A stretch of 63,773 bases of DNA from Dehalococcoidales bacterium. GTDB lineage: Bacteria > Chloroflexota > Dehalococcoidia > Dehalococcoidales > UBA2162. Below the pieces are notes generated by a model, which was given only the letters and a program-made list of their open reading frames with translations, was not told where the DNA came from and searched no databases. A program made the position numbers and the translations under genes. Each line of letters starts with the position of its first letter. Within the stretch, counting starts at the first letter, position 1. Positions 1 to 8,365 of the stretch are shown in pieces. The DNA lies in assembly GCA_016932435.1 (NCBI GenBank), contig JAFGCW010000004.1:1-63773 (forward strand). Direction: 5' to 3'.

Positions 1-88
1 CATCAAGGCTGGTCAACTCATAGCAAAGATGGTCTTCATTCATGGTTAATAACAGTATCAAATCTCTTATTTTCTCTGTGCTGTCCAT
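1..88 (-). CDS. 5' end of an unidentified gene cut by the window edge
   Basis: An ATG at 88 read leftward opens a frame that stays open to the window edge, giving 29 codons that begin MDSTEKIRDLILLL. A GGTGG sequence lies about seven bases upstream and can serve as a ribosome binding site. The visible peptide is charged then hydrophobic, like the first helix of a small cytoplasmic or regulatory protein, but it is too short to assign. No function is proposed. Confidence 0.4.
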   Translation of the reverse strand, partial: MDSTEKIRDLILLLTMNEDHLCYELTSLD

Positions 89-485
89 TTTTATACCACC
101 GTTTTCATTACTCTACTTACAATAGCACACAAGATATTAAAAACAGCTTAAAAACGACAGTAATGTATTAAAGAAATATTACAAAAGACTTACAAATTGC
201 TACATATGGACTGTGTGGTTATCCTTTTGTCTCAATAATAATCAGGCACAACAGGTGTATTATTAAAGGGTAAAACATATATCTCACATTCGCTACAGGT
301 AATTAAGAGCGTTCGAATAAGATTTTTTCACAGACCATGTAATAGTTAAAAATACCGGTATATAATTGAGTCAATTACGCAGTATGGATATAAATAGAGA
401 TAATCCAATCAGTTTTTTAGCTTGAAATTCCTTCACCGGATGTAGTATTTTACTTATATTCAATGATATACAGGAGAACTGAAAA
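89..485. other. AT-rich intergenic region with no gene seen
   Basis: About 400 AT-rich bases lie between two divergently read genes. I see no open frame with a ribosome binding site and no strong hairpin. It probably carries the promoters of both flanking genes, but no hexamer pair is good enough to mark. Confidence 0.5.
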
Positions 486-791
486 ATGGAGCATGCAGCA
501 CTAACTTGTATTCAGTGTGGTCATGTCTGGCATCCGCATTATCCTCATCGAAAACCGAGAATCTGTCCGAATTGTAAATCTCAGCACTGGGAAAAGCCTA
601 AAGAAATACAAACCCCACCCGTTGTTGAAGTCATTGATCCGCCAACGGCTATACCCAGTGAGCCGGGAATATCTAATGAAGAACTGATCGAAGAGATAAA
701 AGATTTAAGAAAACAGATAGAGTTATTGAAAAAGAAAATGGAAGAGATAGAAAAACTGTGTAATTCCGGTTTATATATCAAGACGCTTTAG
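486..791 (+). CDS. Small zinc-ribbon protein with C-terminal coiled coil
   Basis: This 101-residue protein has two CxxC knuckles (C8-C11 and C27-C30) that should bind one zinc ion. A proline-rich linker follows (about residues 40-62), then a strongly charged helix with heptad-like Leu/Ile spacing (about 66-92) that probably forms a coiled coil. AGGAGA six to eight bases before the ATG supports the start. The arrangement suggests a small protein- or nucleic-acid-binding adaptor. I do not recognise a named family and propose no specific role. Confidence 0.7.
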   Translation: MEHAALTCIQCGHVWHPHYPHRKPRICPNCKSQHWEKPKEIQTPPVVEVIDPPTAIPSEPGISNEELIEEIKDLRKQIELLKKKMEEIEKLCNSGLYIKTL

Positions 792-1020
792 CAAATGAAT
801 AACAGGAACCATCGAGGATATTTTCTTACCTCATGCATTACAAACCAAACTTGAATTCCGCATATTCAGCCTAGTCGACAACAGCAGATATAACTATCGA
901 GAAATCAAACCGATGTATTTATAAAATCCGGATTTACTACGAAAACCATTAATCTGATCTACCTTATGCTTCCTAACCTGTAAAATTGGTGAATGATATT
1001 ATCTGTGATAGAATATTGCT

Positions 1021-1356
1021 GTGGAATTTCCTAAGCGTTCATGTATAGATTGTGCCCATATTTGCATGTTAAGAGGGACTCTTACCATGTCAGAACGTAC
1101 AGAGATCTTCCAAAAAGAACCAATAGGGATTGCCAGGCTGATCTACCTTAAGTGCGCGAAAGAAAAATTCTCCCCATCTTCTTTTACTCATGACAGTTAT
1201 GACGAAATCTATGATAGAATCACCAGACCTACAAGGTGTTTAAGGTTTCTAAAATACGGAATATCCAGGAACATTTTTTTACAGATAATAAAGAGAAAAG
1301 AGCGAAACCAGGTCCAGAATATGAGGGACAAATCTGGTGCCGAGGGAGAGATTTGA
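1021..1356 (+). CDS. Hypothetical cysteine-containing protein, GTG start, end overlaps tRNA-Leu antisense
   Basis: This 111-codon frame starts at GTG without a convincing ribosome binding site. The N-terminus carries C8, C11 and C15 and further cysteines lie near residues 45 and 73, so metal binding is possible. Its last seven codons run into the 3' part of the oppositely read tRNA-Leu gene, so the true end is either coincidental or the gene is spurious. The composition up to about residue 90 looks protein-like. Function unknown. Confidence 0.4.
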   Translation: MEFPKRSCIDCAHICMLRGTLTMSERTEIFQKEPIGIARLIYLKCAKEKFSPSSFTHDSYDEIYDRITRPTRCLRFLKYGISRNIFLQIIKRKERNQVQNMRDKSGAEGEI

Positions 1357-1421
1357 ACTCTCACGGGCTCTCGCCCACTACCCCCTCAAGATAGCGTGTC
1401 TACCGATTCCACCACCTCGGC
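1335..1421 (-). tRNA. tRNA-Leu (anticodon GAG), CCA encoded
   Basis: Read leftward, the 87-base gene begins with the acceptor strand GCCGAGG and ends CCTCGGC-A-CCA. The anticodon stem CTATC/GGTAG encloses the loop TTGAGGG, so the anticodon is GAG. The long variable arm between anticodon and T stems is expected for a class II leucine tRNA. TTCAAATC marks the T loop. It lies four bases downstream of tRNA-Trp and is probably co-transcribed with it. Confidence 0.95.
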
Positions 1422-1425
1422 ATTA

Positions 1426-1502
1426 TGGCAGGAGTGGAAGGATTCGAACCCTCGACCGGCGGTTTTGGAGACCGCTGCTCTACCAGACTGAGCTACACTC
1501 CT
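1426..1502 (-). tRNA. tRNA-Trp (anticodon CCA), CCA encoded
   Basis: Read leftward, the 77-base gene starts with AGGAGTG and ends CACTCCT-G-CCA. The anticodon stem GCGGT/ACCGC encloses CTCCAAA, giving anticodon CCA for tryptophan. The T loop GGTTCGAATCC is canonical. It is the first gene of a two-tRNA unit with tRNA-Leu. This tRNA reads UGG only, which is relevant to the in-frame UGA codons elsewhere in the window. Confidence 0.95.
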
Positions 1503-1761
1503 ATCATTCGCAGGATTTTAGGGTTTTGACGTTCATCTGCCGTTCATAGTTTCCCTGCCAACAGCAGCGTCATCGTGTCCTCCCGCACCCCAGCTATTAT
1601 ATGAGAATACATATTTGTTGTAAAGTCCGTTGAGATATCCATATGCTTGACTCATCGAAACACGCCGGATCTCTTTCCAGGCATACGAAAAGCGAATGCA
1701 TATCATTTGAGTTCATTGTATCAGTGCAAAGGAAGGATTTTTTTAAACGCTGGTTTTCCCT

Positions 1762-2940
1762 CTATGAATCAAACCATTGAGAATAACTCTCACTAACGCA
1801 ATAATCTCCCATTACAACCTGGACAATTAATCTTGTGTGGTTACCCGCAGGAGGCGGCTGGATAATCAGGGTAGTGCTTGATTCCACACCCGGTTCCAAA
1901 TCAATAGCGTTACTTTTTTGAGCATTCCAGATTTGATTGTTCCCGGCATCAAATCCTGTATATACATAAATACCATCTGCGGTTGCTGATCCAAGATTGG
2001 TAATGGTAACGATCAACTCTGTAAAATATACTTTATTTTCCGCAGACCACTCATGAGTAATAACAGGTGTGGGTATCATCGGGAATATAAAGGCAGACAC
2101 ATTCCTGTAAACATTGGGCAATTCTCCTATTCCCCAACCGGAATTAGTAATCTCGATATAGAAGTATTTTTCACCATCATATTCCCAATAGGTAGCGTGA
2201 AGGGTATCTCCACCCAATACGCCGACCGCACAGTAGTCGGATAACTCTATCAGGACAACACCGTATTCCAGGCTGCGAAGTATCGAAGCCAGTAATATCG
2301 ATGTATCTTCGCAATCTCCGCCTTTATTAAAAAGTGTTTCTATAGGATATCTTGGATACTCATCATACGTAGAAGTTACCGAATCATTGGTGTACTCAAG
2401 ATTTTGAACAAATGCGGTAGCGAACTCGACAGTCTGAAATTCATCATATCCTTTTAATTCGGCTGCTTGTTTGATTTTGGTACTCAAGGAATCTATATAT
2501 TCGTCGTCATATGGATGGGTGATATACACCGAATAATCCATCGTCGGAGACCGGGGGATTGACCGGTATAATTCATAGATAGATCGCGGAATATCCAACT
2601 CCCAGGTCCAGTCGCTATTGCCATATACCCAGGTATATGTAGTAGTGACTATCTCCTCGGATAGCGGTAATTCACTAATTTCCTCTGGCAGTTCAAGAGT
2701 TTGATGCACCGCTGGAGATGAAAGTTCGGAAGAAGTTGTCTCTGATGGTGATGTTTCATTAATGACGGAAGGAGAGGTATCCGGCATTGAAAGAGAGATG
2801 GAATCATCATCGTATAGACCGGGGAAAAGGTAAGGGGATAAGTAATAAATGAAAAAACCGAGAGCTCCGACGAGTAGTAAGATGACAAGCTGTCCGATTA
2901 CACTATGACCTTTACTTTTCTTTATATCTTTCGAAGTCAA
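1762..2940 (-). CDS. Membrane-anchored transglutaminase-like cysteine protein
   Basis: A 392-residue protein with one N-terminal membrane segment (about 14-38), a Ser/Thr/Pro-rich linker (45-80) and a transglutaminase-like domain (about 140-285). The domain shows the expected triad: C210 in GGDCEDTS, H248 in DTLHATYW and E263 in YFYIE. The C-terminal part (300-390) looks like a beta-sandwich of the CARDB/DUF11 type. The catalytic part should sit outside the membrane, where such domains act as proteases, peptidoglycan hydrolases or cross-linkers; substrate is unknown. The start is a TTG with a weak ribosome site. It lies 46 bases after the zinc-ribbon gene on the same strand and may form an operon with it. 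Confidence 0.75.
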   Translation of the reverse strand: MTSKDIKKSKGHSVIGQLVILLLVGALGFFIYYLSPYLFPGLYDDDSISLSMPDTSPSVINETSPSETTSSELSSPAVHQTLELPEEISELPLSEEIVTTTYTWVYGNSDWTWELDIPRSIYELYRSIPRSPTMDYSVYITHPYDDEYIDSLSTKIKQAAELKGYDEFQTVEFATAFVQNLEYTNDSVTSTYDEYPRYPIETLFNKGGDCEDTSILLASILRSLEYGVVLIELSDYCAVGVLGGDTLHATYWEYDGEKYFYIEITNSGWGIGELPNVYRNVSAFIFPMIPTPVITHEWSAENKVYFTELIVTITNLGSATADGIYVYTGFDAGNNQIWNAQKSNAIDLEPGVESSTTLIIQPPPAGNHTRLIVQVVMGDYCVSESYSQWFDS

Positions 2941-2986
2941 TCCAGGTACCTATATGAAATCCATCATGTCATCTAATAGCGGATGA

Positions 2987-3205
2987 TTACACTTCAAGCA
3001 TATACTCGGTCATCCAATCTTCGACCAGATCAGAAATGACCTCTTCATCTTCAAAGGATAGATATTGCGGAACATCATCTTTCTTTTCATTGATATAATG
3101 ATGATAACCACACTGCAAGCAATCTTCGTAATAACCATCCTCATCTTGAAGTAAATTTAGATCACCCGAACATCTTGGACATCCTTTAAGTATCCACCTA
3201 GTCAT
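2987..3205 (-). CDS. Small zinc-ribbon protein with acidic tail
   Basis: This 72-residue protein starts at an ATG preceded by GAGGGTG. It has C9-x2-C12 and C29-x2-C32, which fits a single zinc-ribbon fold, followed by an acidic tail of about 30 residues. It is the first gene of a probable two-gene unit with the transglutaminase-like protein. No named family is recognised. Small ribbons of this type usually bind nucleic acid or a partner protein, but nothing here shows which. Confidence 0.7.
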   Translation of the reverse strand: MTRWILKGCPRCSGDLNLLQDEDGYYEDCLQCGYHHYINEKKDDVPQYLSFEDEEVISDLVEDWMTEYMLEV

Positions 3206-3484
3206 GATTCACCCTCAAACTTATATTTTAATAAGTAGAAATTAACACACAAGAATAAAGCGTAGAATAAAGAACATAAATATCGTGTAAACTATTTATA
3301 AATTTTTCATAATGAATATTTTGATTGTAACTGGCCAAACTACCTGCTGCCTATACGAATGATAGCAACATAACCTGTTTTCTCTAAACTTGACATCTCT
3401 TCAACCTGACGATAGACTATACACACTCAATAAATATAAGTATGTATAGACTAAGGTACCTACTTAGTAAACAGAGGATGTGAT

Positions 3485-3718
3485 ATGGCTTTCACTAAAG
3501 ACATTATAGAAAGAGCATGGGATCTATCCAAAGGTCAATGTCAATGCGAACGAAGCTTTCATGACCATGGAGGCAGATGCCCAAAACAGTTGCTTTGGGA
3601 ACATCGCGGCGATCATGATAAGGCAACCGGCTGGGAGGCTCATAGTAAAAGCAGCGCCTTCCGTGGGCTGAGCGACTGCGAGATTCTCTGCCTTGAGTGC
3701 TATGATAGCATCTGGTGA
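3485..3718 (+). CDS. Small HNH-like (treble-clef) protein, possibly degenerate
   Basis: A 77-residue protein preceded by GAGGATG. The pattern SKGQCQCERSFHDHGGRCPK, then GWEAHS, then CEILCLEC resembles short HNH-type proteins in which several Cys bind a structural zinc and a GWEAHH motif supplies catalytic histidines. Here one expected His is Ser (GWEAHS) and the C-terminal CxxCH is CxxCY. It may therefore be non-catalytic or a DNA-binding derivative. It stands alone, with opposite-strand genes to the right. Confidence 0.6.
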   Translation: MAFTKDIIERAWDLSKGQCQCERSFHDHGGRCPKQLLWEHRGDHDKATGWEAHSKSSAFRGLSDCEILCLECYDSIW

Positions 3719-3960
3719 ATGAAGGCAGAGTTTTTTCAAAGACATGTGAATCAGTTTAACGAAACTTTAACCTTCGGTTTAGTCACTCGTCAGATAAAAC
3801 CTGTGTGCATTATGACAACTTAGCAGAATCTGCTATCGTATTTGTCTTATTTCTGAAGATTGTAAACTTCGCCACGACGGGCAGAAATAACCCGCCGTCA
3901 GCGTGTACGTGATGAAAGACTTTTGCTCCAACGGTTGTACCGTATCTAATTATTCTGTTT

Positions 3961-5187
3961 CTATCCCTGATATTTTCGAGCCACGTCACCGGGCACAATG
4001 AAGTGTGCACCCATCATCGCCATCATCCGGTCTTCGCTTTTTTCACAGACACTTTTTAAGTTCAGGAGTACTTTGCCTGCTACCGTCTCATCCCAGAACC
4101 ATTCTGTTAGCTTCTGACTCGATATTCCGGACTGTCCCGGCTGGGCAGTTATGCCTTCAACGTAGTACGATCTCAAATCTTCGACGGCCAGCTTGAGTGT
4201 ATAGGGAAGAGAAATATCATCCCTGGGATTTTCAGGTTCCTCACCCTTGACGAATGAATAAATAAAATCACCGATTTTATCGATATCCAATCCGCTTACA
4301 CCTACCGTAGTGCGGTTTCTCTTGCTTACCGCCATATCATACCAGGAACGCATCCCTGAAATTTCCATGTTCAGGGCTTTCAGCTGGCTGTCGGCTTCAC
4401 CCATCTCTTTATAATAGTCCGAATAATTGACTGGACAGGCGAGGACAACCTCGACATCCGATTCCGGTTCGTCATCGGGAAAATCCTCGAGAACAGGACC
4501 GGACGGTCTGTCGAATAGGCTTAATAAATCCATCAACACCCTTCTCTGGAAATCAGGATTATCCGGAGCGCCAAGTGGGTGACCAAGTTCGAATGGTACC
4601 CATAAAGCCCTCGGAGGTTTTATCTTTTCGGTATGTGGTCGTATCAGGCTGATACTTGCTGTCGGTATTCCGTTTTCCTCGATAAAGTGACCGATTGCGC
4701 CGACGGCGCTGGTACAGCCCGGTCATACCGGCGTCAGGATTACCGCGTTTATATTATCTTTTTTTAGGAGACTGCCAACTTCTTTCATCGGCGCTTCGAA
4801 CTCGGAACCCTGGTGGGCGCTACTGACCGAATAATGAAAATCCGCCAGGCTGCCGATTATACCTTCGTCAACCAGTTCTCTCAGCCTGTCGATTGGGAAA
4901 ACGACATTACAGTCTCGTTGAAATCCGCTGCGGTCGAAACTTGCCGCACCGTGAGACATGACCAGGTCGTTGACACCGACATTACCCGGAATGACTCTAT
5001 AAAAATCATCGGGACTGATGGTGAAAGGACGGTCGTTTCTGCAGTGCACCCCGGAAGTCGTGACTATTGCCACCCGCCTTTCATTCAGCGGAGGTCCACC
5101 GACAAAAGGATTAGAGTCGAATTCGGGACAGGGCAGGCTGAGAAGTAGTTCTCTTTCTTTCTCACTCACTTTTTCGAGTCTGACCAT
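3961..5187 (-). CDS. GrdB/PrdB-family reductase-like selenoprotein with in-frame UGA (Sec155)
   Basis: Two adjacent frames separated only by TGA at 4723-4725 read as one 408-residue protein of the glycine/sarcosine/betaine/D-proline reductase selenoprotein B type. Residue 155 is the UGA in VILTPV-U-PGC, giving a UxxC redox motif with C158. Family landmarks lie on both sides: GGPPLNERRVAIVTTSGVH, FPIDRLREL and GSLADFHYS before it; IRPHTEKIKPPRALWVPFE and GPVLEDFP after it. AAGGAGG precedes the ATG. A hairpin suited to a bacterial SECIS follows the UGA. The family reduces C-N or similar bonds with thiol chemistry, or has unassigned redox roles; substrate unknown. It lies 112 bases after the alcohol dehydrogenase genes on the same strand. 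A chain-terminating reading would leave two non-functional fragments. Confidence 0.85.
4690..4713 (-). promoter_or_regulatory. Candidate SECIS hairpin downstream of UGA in the GrdB-like gene
   Basis: Reading leftward from the UGA at 4725, a stem GCGCC/GGCGC (4709-4705 with 4701-4697) closes a GUC loop. An outer ACC/GGU stem lies at 4713-4711 with 4692-4690. The loop centre is about 20 bases after the UGA, inside the distance used by bacterial SECIS elements, and a G sits in the loop. Seen by eye only; no folding was run. Confidence 0.5.
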
Positions 5188-5215
5188 GTGTCATCCTCCT
5201 TGTTCTCATTAATCA

Positions 5216-5265
5216 ACCGGGTCTCAACCAGTGTGCCTTTTTCGGCTAGACGGTTGGGACCCGGT
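5216..5265 (-). terminator. Stem-loop between GrdB-like gene and alcohol dehydrogenase
   Basis: A 14-base stem with one mismatch (ACCGGGTCTCAACC with GGTTGGGACCCGGT) encloses about 22 bases. It sits just downstream of the leftward alcohol dehydrogenase gene and upstream of the GrdB-like start. It could end the dehydrogenase transcript or act as a 5' leader structure. There is no strong T run. Confidence 0.45.
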
Positions 5266-5299
5266 TTGTTTCCTCCAGTATTGTAACAAATAGTATGGA

Positions 5300-6334
5300 T
5301 TAAGGCTTTATCAATACTTTCATTCCCTTGCCGGCAAGAAGATCACGGAAAGCCTGGTCTATCTCCTCGATCGGTCTGATGGATATCAGAGGTTCCAGGT
5401 CGAGTTCGTTCAGGAGATTTATAGATCTCGGGAATGAGTACGGAGAGATGAATACACCTTTAATGGTTAGTTCCTTGATATACATGTCCGAAGGCGGAAC
5501 GCCAACTTCTACCCCGGTAGGATACATTGCCGCCCAGACGACTGTTGCACCGCGCCCGGCGATTTCGATACACTGCTTGGCAACGGCGATTTTACCGCTG
5601 GCATCGATAACACGATCGAATCCACGGCCTTCGGTCATTTTTTCCTTAACTTCCTCAATATTTTCATTCAAAGGGTCGATTGTTACCGTCGCTCCAAGTT
5701 GCTCCGCCAGTTTCCTTCGGCTTTCCACCGGCTCTGACATGAGTATCTTGGCCGCTCCGGCAATTTTCGCCACCTCGAGTATCAGCATGCCTATCGGACC
5801 GCCGCCCATAATAGCCAGAGTACAACCCGGATGGATATCGGCAATATCTACCGTGTGAACGGCAACCGTCACCGGTTCGAGTAAAGCCCCTACCTCCAGG
5901 CTAACATCATCCGGCAGCTTGTACACAGCGTTGGGATGATACATGGCATATTCCGCATACGATCCAGATGCCGGAATTATCCTTTCGCAGAAGTGCTCCT
6001 GCATGTTCCGGCAATAATAGCAGGTACCGCAGGGAGTACGGAAGTTCATTCCTACTCTGTCACCTACCTCGATTCCCTGGACATTCGGACCAACCGCTAC
6101 GACGGTTCCGGAAGCTTCATGGCCGCCGATCCTCGGCCCCATGGGACCACCACCCGGAGGTTTCCCGAACACGGACGGTCGGGAAGTATAATCAGGATCC
6201 AGGCTATGCAGCTCGCTGCCGCAGATGCCGCAATACGCTATCTTTACTTTAACCTGATCCGGTCCCGGTTCCGGCGGTTCGGGCATGTCACGGACTTCCA
6301 GGCCGCCACCTTCTACCATTACAGCTGCTTTCAT
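5300..6334 (-). CDS. Zinc-dependent medium-chain alcohol dehydrogenase
   Basis: A 344-residue MDR-family NAD(P)-dependent dehydrogenase of the threonine/sorbitol/butanediol dehydrogenase type. Catalytic zinc ligands are visible as C35 (YCGICGSE), H72-E73 (GGHE) and a downstream glutamate near 153. Four cysteines at 102, 105, 108 and 116 form the structural zinc lobe. GGGPIG (177-182) binds the dinucleotide. It should oxidise a secondary or primary alcohol in the cytoplasm; substrate is unknown. GGAGG precedes the ATG. It follows a second alcohol dehydrogenase by 42 bases in the same operon, and the GrdB-like gene is further downstream. Confidence 0.88.
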   Translation of the reverse strand: MKAAVMVEGGGLEVRDMPEPPEPGPDQVKVKIAYCGICGSELHSLDPDYTSRPSVFGKPPGGGPMGPRIGGHEASGTVVAVGPNVQGIEVGDRVGMNFRTPCGTCYYCRNMQEHFCERIIPASGSYAEYAMYHPNAVYKLPDDVSLEVGALLEPVTVAVHTVDIADIHPGCTLAIMGGGPIGMLILEVAKIAGAAKILMSEPVESRRKLAEQLGATVTIDPLNENIEEVKEKMTEGRGFDRVIDASGKIAVAKQCIEIAGRGATVVWAAMYPTGVEVGVPPSDMYIKELTIKGVFISPYSFPRSINLLNELDLEPLISIRPIEEIDQAFRDLLAGKGMKVLIKP

Positions 6335-6376
6335 TACTTAAATACCTCCAATTGTATTTCTACTTTCTTTAACAAC

Positions 6377-7375
6377 TTATTTCCAGGGCATAACGACACC
6401 CTTGATATAGCCGGGTGTCCTGCCGAGGTTATCATTAAATGCTTCGTTCATCTCATCCAGAGAATAGGTATGAGTAACAAGCTTGTCCATTGGGAAAATA
6501 CCTTTTTCTATCGCCCATAAAGCTCGGGTCAGTTCGCTCTGGAAATCGGTAGACATACCGATACCCTGGGGGCTGTAAATTATCGGCGATTTAATCCATG
6601 ACTGGAGTTCATAGGTATCCGGTGCCTGGTGCCAGCCTACAGCAATTATCTTGCCACGGTTGGTTTTCAGGACATCGCCCACCATCTTCATCGTCGGCGG
6701 GTGGCCTACCACCTCGATGGATATATCCACACCCCTGCCGCCAGTTAACTCCATTACTTTTTCGACAACATTTTCCTTGCTGGGATTGATAGTTACGGTA
6801 GCGCCCAGTTCTTTCGCCAGGTCGAGTCTCCAGTCTTCAAGATCGGCAACGATATATTCCTTCAGGAGAGGGCTGGCAACCGCAGCGATTACACCCAGCC
6901 CCATAAATCCGGCGCCTGCCTGGAATATAGTATCACCGAATTCAGGTTGAGTAGTCCTGGCAATAGAGGTAAGACACATCATCGGTTCGCCTATGGCGTG
7001 CTCGATAGGTATTCCATCGGGAATCTTATCAACGATTACTCCATGCCCACGCATAGTCTTGTCATTCGGCTCACACACCTCATATTCGGCAAAGCAACCG
7101 CCACCAAAAATTCCGGTGACTCTGTCACCAACCTTGAATTCCTTAATATTTTTACCTACTTCAACAACAGTACCGGCTGGTTCATGACCTACCCTTCTCG
7201 GCAAGGGCATGCGTTTCTTGACTTCTTCGCTGTAGGAATTCAGGTATCCTGCCATATCACTGGTGCATACGCCACAGGCTTCTATCTTCACCAGCATCTG
7301 GTCGTCATTGATCTTGGGAGTTTCAACCTCCCTGATTTCAATTTTCTTTGTGTCAACGATAAACGCTGCTTTCAT
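6377..7375 (-). CDS. Zinc-type alcohol dehydrogenase lacking the structural zinc lobe
   Basis: A 332-residue MDR protein with catalytic-zinc residues C34 (EACGVCTSD) and H64-E65 (GHE) and a Rossmann glycine motif near GAGFMGLG. The segment that carries four structural-zinc cysteines in its neighbour is replaced by GIFGGGCFAEYEV, so the structural zinc is absent. The family oxidises alcohols or reduces aldehydes/ketones with NAD(P). AAGGAGGG lies before the ATG and a consensus leftward promoter is present at 7427-7455. It is the first gene of the leftward operon and is divergent from the SDR pair, suggesting a shared oxidation pathway. Substrate unknown. Confidence 0.85.
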   Translation of the reverse strand: MKAAFIVDTKKIEIREVETPKINDDQMLVKIEACGVCTSDMAGYLNSYSEEVKKRMPLPRRVGHEPAGTVVEVGKNIKEFKVGDRVTGIFGGGCFAEYEVCEPNDKTMRGHGVIVDKIPDGIPIEHAIGEPMMCLTSIARTTQPEFGDTIFQAGAGFMGLGVIAAVASPLLKEYIVADLEDWRLDLAKELGATVTINPSKENVVEKVMELTGGRGVDISIEVVGHPPTMKMVGDVLKTNRGKIIAVGWHQAPDTYELQSWIKSPIIYSPQGIGMSTDFQSELTRALWAIEKGIFPMDKLVTHTYSLDEMNEAFNDNLGRTPGYIKGVVMPWK

Positions 7376-7426
7376 AATAACCCTCCTTTATCCTGTTAAT
7401 ATGTGTTTTATTATCGGACTGCCTGT

Positions 7427-7455
7427 AATATAAAATTTACTATTTATATTGTCAA
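7427..7455 (-). promoter_or_regulatory. Sigma-70 promoter for the alcohol dehydrogenase operon
   Basis: Read leftward: TTGACA (7455-7450), 17-base spacer, TATATT (7432-7427). It lies about 55 bases upstream of the start codon at 7375 and faces the SDR promoter about 30 bases away. Confidence 0.7.
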
Positions 7456-7486
7456 ATAATTTATTAGAATCTCCCCCCATAAGTTA

Positions 7487-7515
7487 TTGACATTGGGTAT
7501 GCCTGTCATTAGAAT
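7487..7515 (+). promoter_or_regulatory. Sigma-70 promoter for the SDR genes
   Basis: TTGACA (7487-7492), 17-base spacer, TAGAAT (7510-7515), about 65 bases before the first SDR start. Back to back with the dehydrogenase promoter, so one regulator could control both. Confidence 0.7.
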
Positions 7516-7579
7516 CTTACATACATTCAGAGAATACTTGACCGGAATTAGTGATGTCCTGAAATAAAAAGGAGGAAAA

Positions 7580-8329
7580 ATGGACCTTGGATTAAAAGAT
7601 AAGGTAGCCCTGGTAACCGGCGCAGGCAGCCAGATCGGTTTCGGCAGAGCGATAGCCGTAACTCTGGCTAAAGAAGGCTGCAACATCATATCTGCTGACA
7701 TGGACATTGAAGGCGCAAAAAAAACAGCCGAAGAAGTAAAAGGACTGGGCGTCAAAGCTATCGCCGTGAAGGTGGATATCAGCAAGAATGACGAAGTACA
7801 GGAGATGGTAAAGGCGTCGATAGCGGAGTTCGGTAAGATAGATATCCTGGTAAATAACGCCGGTACTCCCGGAGGAGGTGCCCCGAATACTGAAGAACAG
7901 TGGGATATTACGGTAAATGTTAACTTCAAGGGGACATGGTATGTTACCAATGCGGTAGCCCCTTATATGGTCGAACAGAAAAGCGGCAAGATAGTTAACT
8001 TCTCTTCAGCGGTCTCCCGCAGTGGTATCGGTGGTCTTTACGCCGCCGCCAAGGAAGCGGTTATCGGCTTGACCAAGGCCTGGGCAAGACAATTCGGTCC
8101 GCAGGGAATCAATGTAAACGCAATCGCTCCCGGAATGGGTGATACTAACTTCCAGGTGCTGGCGCATGCGACCCCAGAACAGCAGGAGATGTTTATCAAC
8201 AGCGTGCCGATGCGCAGGCTTACCACGCAGCAGGATATTGCCAATACCGTCGTCTTCCTTGTCTCCGATATCTCGAGTGATATTACCGGCCAGACGATAG
8301 AGGTTGACGGCGGCGACTTCATGATCTAA
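7580..8329 (+). CDS. Short-chain dehydrogenase/reductase (SDR), copy 1 of a tandem pair
   Basis: A 249-residue classical SDR. The cofactor loop TGAGSQIGFG spans 13-22, NNAG is at 92-95, the catalytic serine is S142 or S143, and Y154-x3-K158 (YAAAK) completes the active site. The acidic D40 after the second strand favours NAD over NADP. These enzymes interconvert hydroxy and keto groups, often 3-hydroxyacyl or cyclic alcohols. A strong AAGGAGG precedes the ATG. The next gene is a close paralogue 36 bases downstream, so the pair arose by duplication. Substrate not determinable. Confidence 0.9.
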   Translation: MDLGLKDKVALVTGAGSQIGFGRAIAVTLAKEGCNIISADMDIEGAKKTAEEVKGLGVKAIAVKVDISKNDEVQEMVKASIAEFGKIDILVNNAGTPGGGAPNTEEQWDITVNVNFKGTWYVTNAVAPYMVEQKSGKIVNFSSAVSRSGIGGLYAAAKEAVIGLTKAWARQFGPQGINVNAIAPGMGDTNFQVLAHATPEQQEMFINSVPMRRLTTQQDIANTVVFLVSDISSDITGQTIEVDGGDFMI

Positions 8330-8365
8330 ACAGATTACGAGTTATTATTTCTTAAGGAGGAAATA

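Noticed and set aside
1337..1549. 70-codon rightward frame over the tRNA genes
   Set aside because: It is the antisense of tRNA-Leu and tRNA-Trp, a known type of false gene; no ribosome site.
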